The translations under genes were made by a program, and so were the position numbers. The notes below the pieces were generated by a model. That model ran no database searches. It saw only the letters and a list, made by a program, of their open reading frames with translations, and was not told the DNA's origin. A stretch of DNA of 64,000 nucleotides, from the NCBI GenBank assembly GCA_016178595.1, contig JACOSY010000059.1, positions 1 through 64,000 on the forward strand, written 5' to 3'. The stretch is from Ignavibacteria bacterium (GTDB lineage: Bacteria; Bacteroidota; Ignavibacteria; UBA10030; SZUA-254). Positions 18,265 to 27,776 of this stretch are shown here, one piece after another. How positions within the stretch are numbered: the first letter of the stretch is position 1; the number at the start of each line of letters is the position of its first letter.

Positions 18265-20364
18265 CTAATGTGCTGCGATCGATGATCGCGTTCGCGCAGC
18301 AGCTTTTTCATTTTTGGTGAAGGTCGAGAACTCGATCATCTGCTTCGCAAGATCGAATGGGTAGGAAACCTTCACGTCGACAATCTTTGCTTCCGGATTC
18401 ATCGCCGGTTCAAGATGCGGCTGCACGAATCCATTGTACGAAGCGATGTTCAGCTTGCCCACCCGTTCGAGCACTTCATCCCGGAGCGTTGGATCGACCT
18501 TCAAGCCATACGTGTCGACAAGATTTCTTGCGGCAGCCAAATCCCCCTCTGCTTTGATGCGCATGATTTCCGCAAGAAGCTTACCGGCTGCTTCCCGTGC
18601 CTTGTCATAGTCGATAATGCGGTAATATGTTTTGCCGTTACGCGTCTCCACTTTGACTGCATCGGAATTCTTGATGATGTAGTGCGCGATGAGCTGGCGG
18701 TTTTTCATGTGGTCTTCTTCAAGCTGATCTTTCGATGGGCCAAGTCGCCGCAATTGCGCCAGTGAAACCCGGATCGCCTGCTGGTACATCGTCTCACCGA
18801 TCTTGCGTGCCTCGGTTTTATCCTTCGCGATGCCGATGTCGACGATCTTATCATCCCATGCATTCCAGAGAGCCACGAGATCGGCGCGCGCTTCCTCGAG
18901 TGTATTGTAGTAGCCGGGAAGGAAATCGGCGGGGTCTTTGCCGTTGAGTTTCTCGCTGACTTTTCCGGAGCCATGGCCGATCACTTCGTGCATCGCCGTG
19001 TGCAAATTGTCGGCGCGAGATCCATACGCATCTTGATGATCGATCTCTTCCTGGTCGTACGCGAATTCGTTCAAAAGATCTTTGCCGCTTGATTTCTCGT
19101 TCGCTTCGACGATATTGTGCAGCAGGACGCTCTTACTTCCATACTGCTGGCGAATTGCCTGTTCGTTCGGAAGATTGATGCCGATGGGAGAAATGGGGCC
19201 TGTGCCGCCGGTCTCGATGATCGTGTTGATGACGTTGGCGATTGGCGAGCGCTCGATGTTTGCTTTGTACTCTTCTTTCCACGGCGCATTCGCTTCGAAG
19301 TACTGCGCGTACCTGGCAAGGTTCTGCATCATCTTCGTTTGTTCGGGATCCGTGTAGAAGATGGAAGCTTCCCACTCAGCTTTCTGCGCGCGCGGGTCGA
19401 GGTAGACTTCAATGAAGCCGAGGATGAAATCGACTGCCGAGCTGTCCTTCACCCAGTGGATATTGTATTTCCGAAAATCTTCTTCCTCGCCGGTCTTGAA
19501 GTACTTGACGAGCAGCCGCACGGTCTCTGCCTGATAGTCAGACGAAGCGTAGGGGATTGCCAGTTCCAAATACTTGATGACGGCGCCGAGATCGTCGGCG
19601 TACATGCCCGGCTCCACACCATTTCCTCCTGCTCGCCAGACCTTTTCAACAATCTTTCCATTTTCTTTCACCACTTTTGAATTAAGCGGATACTTCTCAT
19701 GGCCTGTCTTCGCCCACGACTCAACTTCCTTGTAGGTAAGATTATCGCCGTAGAAATTCACGGCGCTGCCTTTGATCCATTCTGCACCCGGTGTCTTGTT
19801 CGTCATCGTCGATTGGAAGGAAGGATCGAAGATAATCGAGCGCAGGCGATTCAATTTCTGGTCGAGTGATTCACCGTTGAGATTGAAGCTCGCACCACTC
19901 TTTTGAGCTGTTGCGCACGCCGTCGTAAACTCCTCGAACGTACACTCGGGAACAACTTTCGTCGACGTGTAACTATCGTAGAATCCGTTGTTAATCCAGA
20001 ACAGTTTCAGGTACTTGGTGATCTTCTGGAGAACCGTCGAATCGATGCCCTGGGAATGCGTGAACGCTTGCTCGAAGAGTTCCCGCACCTCAAGCGCGCT
20101 CGGGTGATGTTGGTCGATCGCGATATCGCGTCCGGCAATTGCAGCACAGTTGAGATAGTAGCCGAAGATTTTTTCTTTCGGAGAAAGTTGATCGAATCCG
20201 TCAGCATAGACTTGGACGACGCGCGCCGGCCCAACACGCTCGAGTGTGTATTTGCGTTGTTCCTGCGTTTGTTCTTTCTTGCCTTCTTTTGTATCTGAAG
20301 AACAGCTCATGAATCCAATCATCGCGATAGAAAAAATGAATGACCACACAATCTGTTTGCCCAT
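18265..20364 (-). CDS. Dipeptidyl peptidase III-like metallopeptidase (M49 family)
   Basis: HEVIGHGSGK (HExxxH type) and EEARADLVALW; start at MGKQIVWSFIF (20364). Confidence 0.85.
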   Translation of the reverse strand: MGKQIVWSFIFSIAMIGFMSCSSDTKEGKKEQTQEQRKYTLERVGPARVVQVYADGFDQLSPKEKIFGYYLNCAAIAGRDIAIDQHHPSALEVRELFEQAFTHSQGIDSTVLQKITKYLKLFWINNGFYDSYTSTKVVPECTFEEFTTACATAQKSGASFNLNGESLDQKLNRLRSIIFDPSFQSTMTNKTPGAEWIKGSAVNFYGDNLTYKEVESWAKTGHEKYPLNSKVVKENGKIVEKVWRAGGNGVEPGMYADDLGAVIKYLELAIPYASSDYQAETVRLLVKYFKTGEEEDFRKYNIHWVKDSSAVDFILGFIEVYLDPRAQKAEWEASIFYTDPEQTKMMQNLARYAQYFEANAPWKEEYKANIERSPIANVINTIIETGGTGPISPIGINLPNEQAIRQQYGSKSVLLHNIVEANEKSSGKDLLNEFAYDQEEIDHQDAYGSRADNLHTAMHEVIGHGSGKVSEKLNGKDPADFLPGYYNTLEEARADLVALWNAWDDKIVDIGIAKDKTEARKIGETMYQQAIRVSLAQLRRLGPSKDQLEEDHMKNRQLIAHYIIKNSDAVKVETRNGKTYYRIIDYDKAREAAGKLLAEIMRIKAEGDLAAARNLVDTYGLKVDPTLRDEVLERVGKLNIASYNGFVQPHLEPAMNPEAKIVDVKVSYPFDLAKQMIEFSTFTKNEKAAARTRSSIAAH

Positions 20365-20580
20365 GTCGGTATATCTCCACAATGTGTGAGAGCGTGTCGT
20401 GACAATGTAGCGCAGAACGAAACTCTTTGGGATGGAAGTTGCCGTGATGGAATTCAAGATAGTAAAAGAGACGGCAAAAACAAAGAAGTGAAACAGGGAA
20501 ATAAACGAGAAGCAGGTACAAAATATGCGAGGTGACTCACGTAGAGTCACCCCGTCGTATACTGATCGATTGTCGTTCTC

Positions 20581-20847
20581 CTACGTGGACTTTCGCGTGT
20601 TGGCTTCGATGTCGAGGAGAAGGTTGATCGCACCACCGGCTGCATAGAGCAATAGGATGGGGACGATTGCCGCAATGATCGTGCCGCCATATCCTGCAAT
20701 GAGAGATCGGAAGTCCGGCATCTTCATGCCGTCCGAAAAATACTGTATGAAAAATATTACCGCATTCAGAATCCACAGTACACCTCCGAAGAATGCAAGT
20801 CGTTGACAGATGTACGCCGCATTCCGAAGTCCCTTATTGTGATCCAT
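20581..20847 (-). CDS. Small membrane protein of unknown function
   Basis: 88 aa, two hydrophobic segments. Confidence 0.5.
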   Translation of the reverse strand: MDHNKGLRNAAYICQRLAFFGGVLWILNAVIFFIQYFSDGMKMPDFRSLIAGYGGTIIAAIVPILLLYAAGGAINLLLDIEANTRKST

Positions 20848-20993
20848 TGTATGACCTCACATTGTGCAACATCAGTGATTTATCGTATTTCGGCTACTAA
20901 GGTACGGGATGAATGCAAGAATGTCAAGTGGGCTGTGAGGTCGAACTGTTTTGGGCGTATTTTAGGGCGAAATACACGGAATTCAATTCGTGC

Positions 20994-21896
20994 TTACCGC
21001 ACAAAGTAATTGATCATCTTCGATACGAGCTTTGCCGCTGTCAGGTCGGGATGATGGAGGCCTTTGATCGGCGCAAGCTCGACGACATCGCACGCCACGA
21101 TTTTTTTTCGACGGCCAAGCTTTCGCAAGAACCTCATCGTCTCGTGCCAGAAGAGTCCGTTCGGTTCGGGTGTTCCCGTTGCAGGCATGATGGATGGATC
21201 GAGGCCGTCGACATCGAACGTGACGTAGACGCGGTCGGAAAGTTTTTCGATGGCGTAGTCGTCCCACTCCTTTACGATCTTCGAATACTTTCCTTGCCGG
21301 ATTTGGTGTGCATACAGTGTGGTGATGCCGGAGCGGCGAATGAACTCTGCCTCCTCGATGCATTGTGCCCGGATGCCGACCTGAACGATCTTCTTCGCAT
21401 CGATGAACTCGCACACGCGAGCCATGACCGATGCATGGCTGAACTTACTGCCCTGATACTCCATCCGTAAATCAGAGTGGGCGTCGATTTGGAGGACGGA
21501 GAGGTCCTTGTACTTCTCCGCACATGCGGCAATGCCGGCCTGTGAGATCGTGTGCTCGCCGCCGAGCATGACAATGAATTTCTTTTCCTGCAGAAGCGAT
21601 CTCGCCGTCTCGTAGATACGATCGAGCGCTTCTTCGTCGATCTTCTTGGCGAAGGAGAGCGGTTTCACAGTCGCGATGCCGAGTTCCTTGTGGATTTCCC
21701 GACCGGTTTCCTCATCGTAGAATTCTACATAACGAGACGCGTCAAGGATTGCCTTCGGTCCGTTTTTCGTACCGGCGCCGTAGCTGACGGTTCGCTCATA
21801 GGGAACGGGGAGGATCACGACCTTCGATCGTGCGAACGTCGAGTATGTGTCTTCGATGCCGAGGAAGTTCGAGTCGATGCCGAGCGTTTTGAACAT
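20994..21896 (-). CDS. speB: Agmatinase / ureohydrolase
   Basis: VVILPVPYERTVSYGAGTKNGP; MLGGEHTIS; VLQIDAHSDLR; VTFDVDGLDPSIMPATGTPEPNGL. Confidence 0.93.
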   Translation of the reverse strand: MFKTLGIDSNFLGIEDTYSTFARSKVVILPVPYERTVSYGAGTKNGPKAILDASRYVEFYDEETGREIHKELGIATVKPLSFAKKIDEEALDRIYETARSLLQEKKFIVMLGGEHTISQAGIAACAEKYKDLSVLQIDAHSDLRMEYQGSKFSHASVMARVCEFIDAKKIVQVGIRAQCIEEAEFIRRSGITTLYAHQIRQGKYSKIVKEWDDYAIEKLSDRVYVTFDVDGLDPSIMPATGTPEPNGLFWHETMRFLRKLGRRKKIVACDVVELAPIKGLHHPDLTAAKLVSKMINYFVR

Positions 21897-22051
21897 AGGA
21901 GTGAAACAGAAATGGTGAACGACGTTGGCTATTACGCAGTACGAATATAGTGGAATCGACATCGAAAATCAATTGTGAAGATTGCACTGTTCATTCCAGC
22001 ATCCTTGACTCTCAAGCGTTTTTCCCCTACTTTATTCAGAACTTCATCGCA

Positions 22052-22549
22052 ATGAATTCACGACTTGCATATACGGTTCTCCTTGTCGGATCCTTCTTGT
22101 GGTGTGCGTTGCTTGTTCTCGCACCGCTTGTCAGTTCTATACATCCGACGGTCTCACATTTGCTGTACAGCTTTTTCGCTCCGATTTGCCATCAAGACGA
22201 TGCCCGATCGCTGCACATTGCCGGGCACAAACTGGCAGTCTGCATCCGATGCTCGGCAATTTACTTCGGGTTCTTTGCAGGCATACTTGCAGTGTCGAGG
22301 CTTCGGCGATGGATGCGCGTTGTCCCGAAGACTACCTGGCTCGTTGCAATAACTCCGATGATGCTCGATGTATTGTGCGATATCACCGGCATTCATGCGA
22401 GCAATGCAACGACAAGAGTAGTGACAGGCGGGTTCTTCGGCATCATCGCGGCACAACTGATTGTACCCGTTGCTGTGCAAGCTCTTACGGAGGTCGGTCG
22501 ATTCTTTTCACATTCACGAGGAACACTCTATGAATCCAAAACCGGATAA
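22052..22549 (+). CDS. DUF2085 membrane protein
   Basis: FAPICHQDDARSLHIAGHKLAVCIRCSAIYFGFFAG. Confidence 0.75.
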   Translation: MNSRLAYTVLLVGSFLWCALLVLAPLVSSIHPTVSHLLYSFFAPICHQDDARSLHIAGHKLAVCIRCSAIYFGFFAGILAVSRLRRWMRVVPKTTWLVAITPMMLDVLCDITGIHASNATTRVVTGGFFGIIAAQLIVPVAVQALTEVGRFFSHSRGTLYESKTG

Positions 22550-23063
22550 GACAATCCCGGCTCTTTACGGCGGAATTATTATCGGCCTCGTCTCCTCGAT
22601 TCCGTTTGTCAGCTTTGTCAATTGCTTCTGCTGTGCCGGAATTCTTCTCGGAGGATTCCTCGCGGTTATGTTTTACAAGAACAACTTTACACCCGACACT
22701 CCGCCGTTCACCGCAGGCGACTGCATGACCGTCGGGGTCTTTGCCGGTATCATCGGCGCCATCGTCGAGACAATCTTAAGCGTGATCTTTGTGATGATGT
22801 TTGGAAATATCGCATTGCAGTTCTTGGTTGAATTGTTGAAAAACTCAAGCGTTCAAATTCCGTCTGAGGCGATGAGGAGTCTGGAGGATGCGATCAGAGA
22901 GAGGGCGAACGCTTTTCACATCATGCTGAACTTCTTCTTCGTACTCGTGTTGAATTCTATTTTTGGAATGCTTGGCGGCTTGATTGGCTACAGTATGTAC
23001 AAACCCAAGCAGCAAACGATGATGCCGCCGCCCCCACCGCCTCCGGCGCCGCAACTGTCATGA
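22530..23063 (+). CDS. Integral membrane protein with proline-rich C terminus
   Basis: Start MNPKPDKTIPALYGGIIIGL; multiple TMs; MMPPPPPPPAPQLS tail; overlaps both neighbours by a few codons. Confidence 0.6.
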   Translation: MNPKPDKTIPALYGGIIIGLVSSIPFVSFVNCFCCAGILLGGFLAVMFYKNNFTPDTPPFTAGDCMTVGVFAGIIGAIVETILSVIFVMMFGNIALQFLVELLKNSSVQIPSEAMRSLEDAIRERANAFHIMLNFFFVLVLNSIFGMLGGLIGYSMYKPKQQTMMPPPPPPPAPQLS

Positions 23064-25153
23064 TTGTCGGCAAGTCGATACTTGCGCGGATACTGCTCGT
23101 CGGGGTCATCATTTTCATCGCCACCCTTTCGCTGAGAGCGGAAGATCAGCCTGACACGAGCTACGAGATCATCGGTCATCGTATCCGGTTACATATTTTC
23201 CCTTCACAGAATGGAATTACCTGCATCGACACATTTTCCATACGGCTTCTTCGCAAAGATGTGCATTCGATTCAACTGAGATTTCTTCCGGCGTACGACA
23301 TCGAACAGATTCTGCTCAAAGGAAAAAAGGTCGACTTCAAGCGTGAGCGAGATCGCTTGAACATCGACGATGTGCCGTCGGATTCGGTTGTGCAGTACGT
23401 TCTGTCGTTTTCCGGTCATCTCAATTTTCAGTCCGAGTATTCTTCACTTTCCAAAGATCGAGCGATCCTGCGTGAAGAAGAGATACTTCCATACGGACCT
23501 CGTCGTTTGCAGGATGTACGGATGGATATTATCGTTCCGTCGAGCTGGGATGTGGCCGCGCCGGGGAATCTTAGCACGCGAGAGAGCCTTGCGGATTCGA
23601 CATTGTTCCGGTTCCGGTTGGATGAAACAGTTCCGATGATTGGCTGGATTTGCGCCGGGAAGTTCCAGAGAAGCCGAAGTAGTGATGGAAAAGTTGAAGC
23701 GTACGTGTATGCAGAGGATTCCAGCTACGCGCCGCGCTTGATTGCACAGGCGAGCGAGGTACTGGAGTTCTATAGCCGGCAGTTCCTTCCGTACAGATTC
23801 GGAACATTCAAGATCGTCGAAGTGGAAGATTGGGTTGCGGGAAGAAACGTTCTTGCCATTGCCGTACCGTCGATGGTGATGGTGAAGAAGCTTGCGCTCA
23901 CCACCGACGATAAATTCAACAGGGCCGATGCGATTCTTCCGCATGAGGTTGCCCACCAGTGGTGGCCGATGACGGCGTTTATTCGGGACGAAGACGCAGC
24001 GCTGCTTGCGGAAGGAATGTGTGAGTACTCGGCGCTCCTGTATAACGAGCATACAGGGAAACTCTCCGCGCGAGATTCGCTCAAACATCATCCGCTTTTG
24101 CGATCGCTTCTCCTGCGCATCCAGAAAGGAAAAGATATCGCATTGCAGCAGAAGGCCGACCTGCGTTCAGTCCCGACGCATTACCTGAAGTCATCGTACG
24201 TGCACAATATGCTGAGACGGATCGTCGGTGACTCCGTTTTTTTCCAGCTGTACAGGGAATGGGCACGGCGGTATCTTGGCCGGCGCGGCTCGCAGCAAGA
24301 TTTTCAGGCGCTTGCTGAAGAACTCTCGGGCAGGAAGCTTGGCTGGTTCTTCGAGCAGTGGACGACGAAGCGAGGCGTCCCGCGGATGAAGATTTACAGC
24401 GTCAAGTCGGCGCAACAAGGCTCAGGCTGGGTGACGCGCGGTCGGGTTCGAATGGTCGGGTATGAAAAGTACACGACGTATGTCGATGTCGCCGTTGAAA
24501 CGGCGGGAGGGAAGATGACGAAGACAGGAATCTGGCTCGGCGCGGATAGCGCAGGCACGTACCACAACGATGCGCCGTTCGAAATTACCACCGACGCAAA
24601 ACCAATTCGCGCGCTTCTCGATCCGTCCGGCGATATTCTGAAGATGCAGAAACTTCCGGCAAAGCTCAGCGAACTGCGCGATCCGTCCGACGGCATCATG
24701 ATCGTGGGAACGCGGCAGCACAAGGAATACTTGCTCGGCCTTGCGCAGAAAGATTCGGCATCGATGGACCGTAACTGGTGGTCGCTGGCGATCAAGTACG
24801 ATTCAAGCATTACGCTTGCCGATCTTCAACAAGAGCATGTTTTCTTGTACGGAAAAGCATCGGAGAATAGCGTCGTTGCCGATCTCCAAAATAAATTCCC
24901 TCTGGGGTTCCACGGCGACTCGATCGAGGTGAAGGGTGAAACGATTTACGACTCGACGCTCGCACTCGTGCAGTGCATTGAAAGTCCGTATGTTACGCAG
25001 GGACTTGTCGTGTGGATCGCGCCGATGAGCGAGCATGCCGAGCCGGAGCTCGGTCCCTACGAATCGTCATGGACGGTAATACGAGGGAAGGAGGAGATCT
25101 CTTCCGGAACGTGGGAGGTAACGGATGAGGATTTGGTGGTGGTGGTGAAGTAA
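23060..25153 (+). CDS. M1 family metallopeptidase
   Basis: HEVAHQWWPMTAFIRDEDAALLAEGMCEY (HExxHx18E). Confidence 0.88.
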   Translation: MIVGKSILARILLVGVIIFIATLSLRAEDQPDTSYEIIGHRIRLHIFPSQNGITCIDTFSIRLLRKDVHSIQLRFLPAYDIEQILLKGKKVDFKRERDRLNIDDVPSDSVVQYVLSFSGHLNFQSEYSSLSKDRAILREEEILPYGPRRLQDVRMDIIVPSSWDVAAPGNLSTRESLADSTLFRFRLDETVPMIGWICAGKFQRSRSSDGKVEAYVYAEDSSYAPRLIAQASEVLEFYSRQFLPYRFGTFKIVEVEDWVAGRNVLAIAVPSMVMVKKLALTTDDKFNRADAILPHEVAHQWWPMTAFIRDEDAALLAEGMCEYSALLYNEHTGKLSARDSLKHHPLLRSLLLRIQKGKDIALQQKADLRSVPTHYLKSSYVHNMLRRIVGDSVFFQLYREWARRYLGRRGSQQDFQALAEELSGRKLGWFFEQWTTKRGVPRMKIYSVKSAQQGSGWVTRGRVRMVGYEKYTTYVDVAVETAGGKMTKTGIWLGADSAGTYHNDAPFEITTDAKPIRALLDPSGDILKMQKLPAKLSELRDPSDGIMIVGTRQHKEYLLGLAQKDSASMDRNWWSLAIKYDSSITLADLQQEHVFLYGKASENSVVADLQNKFPLGFHGDSIEVKGETIYDSTLALVQCIESPYVTQGLVVWIAPMSEHAEPELGPYESSWTVIRGKEEISSGTWEVTDEDLVVVVK

Positions 25154-25180
25154 AAAAGTTCTCCCTTCTGAAATCCAAAT

Positions 25181-26398
25181 TCATTTTCCCAGTTTTATCC
25201 TGAACGTCGTCCCTTTCCCAAGCTTGCTATCTTTGACAAAGATCTTTCCCTTGTGGTACGACTCAATGATGCGCTTCGAGAGACTCAAGCCCAATCCCCA
25301 CCCGCGCTGTTTTGTGCTGTAACCGGGACGGAAAATATCCTGCCGCTGTTTCATGTCGATACCTTTGCCCGTATCCTTCACGTCGATGTAGACAGTGCCC
25401 CCCTTCTCGAAGATGAAGAATGTGATCGAGCCTTTGCCATCCTCCATCGCATCGATGGCATTCTTAATGAGATTCTCGATTACCCAGCCGAACAACTCGC
25501 GGTTTATCTTAGCCGTTGGATGATCCTGTGACTCGATCCGGATGTCGATATCCCGCCCGTCGCCGAAACGGGATGGAAGCCGTTGTTTGAAATATTCCAC
25601 AATGGACTGGATGACGTCGGAAAGATCTTCATCCTTTAAGCTCGGCTTCGAGCCGATCTTGGAAAAGCGATCGGTCACGCGCTGGAGCCGGTTGATATCG
25701 CGCTCCATCTCGGCAATGGTTGTCACTTGTTTCGGATCCTGCGCCGCGTACCCCTTCATGATTTCAATCCAACCCATGAGGCTCGAGATCGGCGTGCCGA
25801 GCTGGTGCGCAGTTTCTTTCGACATTCCAACCCAAATATTACTCTGCTCGCTCCGTTTGATGGTGCTGAAACCAACGTAGCCAAGGATAATGAACATTCC
25901 CGCCACAACGATCTCAATGTACGGCAGCCATCGAAGTTTCGTGATCAGTTCCGATTCACCGTAGTGAACATAGCTGACAACGATTGAATCCTGGATCGCA
26001 ACTTTGATGGGCGGATTGTGCGTATCGAGCCGGCGGATGACATCCCGGAAGAATTCTCGTTGCTCTTCAGGAGAGAGTGTCGAATCGAAACGCACGTTCC
26101 GCGCATTCGTGGCGTAGGGGAAGAGGGGATCGCCATGAGCATCCGACAAGACCATCGGGAAGTCAATGGAGCGAATGACTTCGTCGAAGATGAAACTGTA
26201 ATCCGACTGATCGCCGATCTTGTCTGCCGGGCGGTTGGCGATGAACTCGAGCGACTTGGCATAAAGATCGGCGACTTCGCGCTCGCGCTCCAGAAGCTCC
26301 TTGACAAGCTGGCGCGTATAGAGGAGCGTGCCGACAACAATCGCGACTGCGATGACGATGAGGACAATCTTGATATTCGCTGAACGCGGAGTTTGCAT
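25181..26398 (-). CDS. Sensor histidine kinase
   Basis: GMSKETAHQLGTPISSLMGW; NLIKNAIDAMEDGKG; DTGKGIDMKQRQDIFRPGYSTKQRGWGLGLSLSKRI. Confidence 0.92.
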   Translation of the reverse strand: MQTPRSANIKIVLIVIAVAIVVGTLLYTRQLVKELLEREREVADLYAKSLEFIANRPADKIGDQSDYSFIFDEVIRSIDFPMVLSDAHGDPLFPYATNARNVRFDSTLSPEEQREFFRDVIRRLDTHNPPIKVAIQDSIVVSYVHYGESELITKLRWLPYIEIVVAGMFIILGYVGFSTIKRSEQSNIWVGMSKETAHQLGTPISSLMGWIEIMKGYAAQDPKQVTTIAEMERDINRLQRVTDRFSKIGSKPSLKDEDLSDVIQSIVEYFKQRLPSRFGDGRDIDIRIESQDHPTAKINRELFGWVIENLIKNAIDAMEDGKGSITFFIFEKGGTVYIDVKDTGKGIDMKQRQDIFRPGYSTKQRGWGLGLSLSKRIIESYHKGKIFVKDSKLGKGTTFRIKLGK

Positions 26399-26407
26399 TG
26401 CTGTTGT

Positions 26408-27679
26408 TTAGTGGACAACGATGGTTTGGTCGCGCCGCGCGCCAACCGAGACCATGCGCACGTTCGCCTCGGTTAGTTTTCCAATCGCGTCAACATACGC
26501 ACGCGCGTTTGTGGGAAGGGCATCGTATGTTCGCGCCTCGGCGGTCGAAGTCTTCCATCCTTCAAATGTCTCATACCGTGGAACGACCGCATCGAGCCTT
26601 CGCACATCGCTTGGGAACGACTTCACACTCTTCCCGTCAAGCATATAATCCGTGCAGACCTGAATTGTTTCGAAGGAGTCGAGCACATCGAGCTTGGTGA
26701 TGGCGATCTCGTCAATGCCGTTCACCATCGCGGAGTAACGGACGCTGACGGCATCGAACCAGCCGCAGCGGCGCGGCCTGCCCGTTGTTGCGCCATATTC
26801 AGTGCCGATTTCCCGAAGGCGATCACCGATCTTGTTCTGCTGTTCAGTGGGGAACGGTCCGTTTCCAACACGCGTCGAATATGCCTTGATGATCCCAAGA
26901 ATCGAAACAATCGACGTGGGTGGAATGCCAAGCCCCGTACAGGCGCCGCCGCTCGTGGGGTTTGAAGAGGTAACATACGGATACGTTCCGTGATCGACAT
27001 CGAGAAGCGCGCCTTGTGCACCTTCTGCAAGGATGCGTTTGTTTTCTTTCAGTTCGTTATTCAGGTACAACGCAGTATCGGTGACGTACTCGTCGATTTT
27101 TTTATCGAATTCTTCATACTCACACACAATCTTGTCGACGTCGAGCTCGGTGGTTCCGTAGATTCGCTTGAGGATCTGATTCTTCTCTTCGATATTGCGC
27201 TTCAGCTTGCTGACGAAGACGTCGCGGTCGAGCAAATCGACAATGCGGATTCCCACGCGCATGAACTTATCGATGTATGCCGGTCCGATGCCGCGGCCTG
27301 TCGTACCGATTTTCTCGGATGTCTGCTCGCGCATCGTATCGAGCAGCTTGTGGTAGGGCATGATCAGGTGTGCGTTGTGGCTGATGAGAAGCCGTCCACT
27401 GATGTTGATGTTGAGTTGCTTGAGCTGGTTGATTTCATCCAGCAGCGCGATCGGGTCGACGACGACTCCATTGCCGATAACGCAGGTGACATGGGGATGG
27501 AAAATTCCGGAAGGAATCAGATGGAGGATGTGCTCGGTCTCGCCGATGACGACCGTGTGCCCGGCGTTCGCGCCGCCTTGGTAGCGCGCGACGATGTCGA
27601 CATTCTCACTGAGATGGTCGACGATTTTTCCTTTTCCTTCGTCGCCCCATTGGGCGCCGACGACGATTTGTACGGGCAT
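26408..27679 (-). CDS. purA: Adenylosuccinate synthetase
   Basis: VGAQWGDEGKGKIVDHLSENVDIVARYQGGANAGHTVV; GTTGRGIGPAYIDK. Confidence 0.97.
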   Translation of the reverse strand: MPVQIVVGAQWGDEGKGKIVDHLSENVDIVARYQGGANAGHTVVIGETEHILHLIPSGIFHPHVTCVIGNGVVVDPIALLDEINQLKQLNINISGRLLISHNAHLIMPYHKLLDTMREQTSEKIGTTGRGIGPAYIDKFMRVGIRIVDLLDRDVFVSKLKRNIEEKNQILKRIYGTTELDVDKIVCEYEEFDKKIDEYVTDTALYLNNELKENKRILAEGAQGALLDVDHGTYPYVTSSNPTSGGACTGLGIPPTSIVSILGIIKAYSTRVGNGPFPTEQQNKIGDRLREIGTEYGATTGRPRRCGWFDAVSVRYSAMVNGIDEIAITKLDVLDSFETIQVCTDYMLDGKSVKSFPSDVRRLDAVVPRYETFEGWKTSTAEARTYDALPTNARAYVDAIGKLTEANVRMVSVGARRDQTIVVH

Positions 27680-27776
27680 ATGTATCCAATAAAAGAAAAT
27701 CTCCGATGGGATTCAAACCCAGCGAAGATTTCGCTAGAGCGAAGCGCGACTCATGTACAGTGAACCTCGCTCTGGA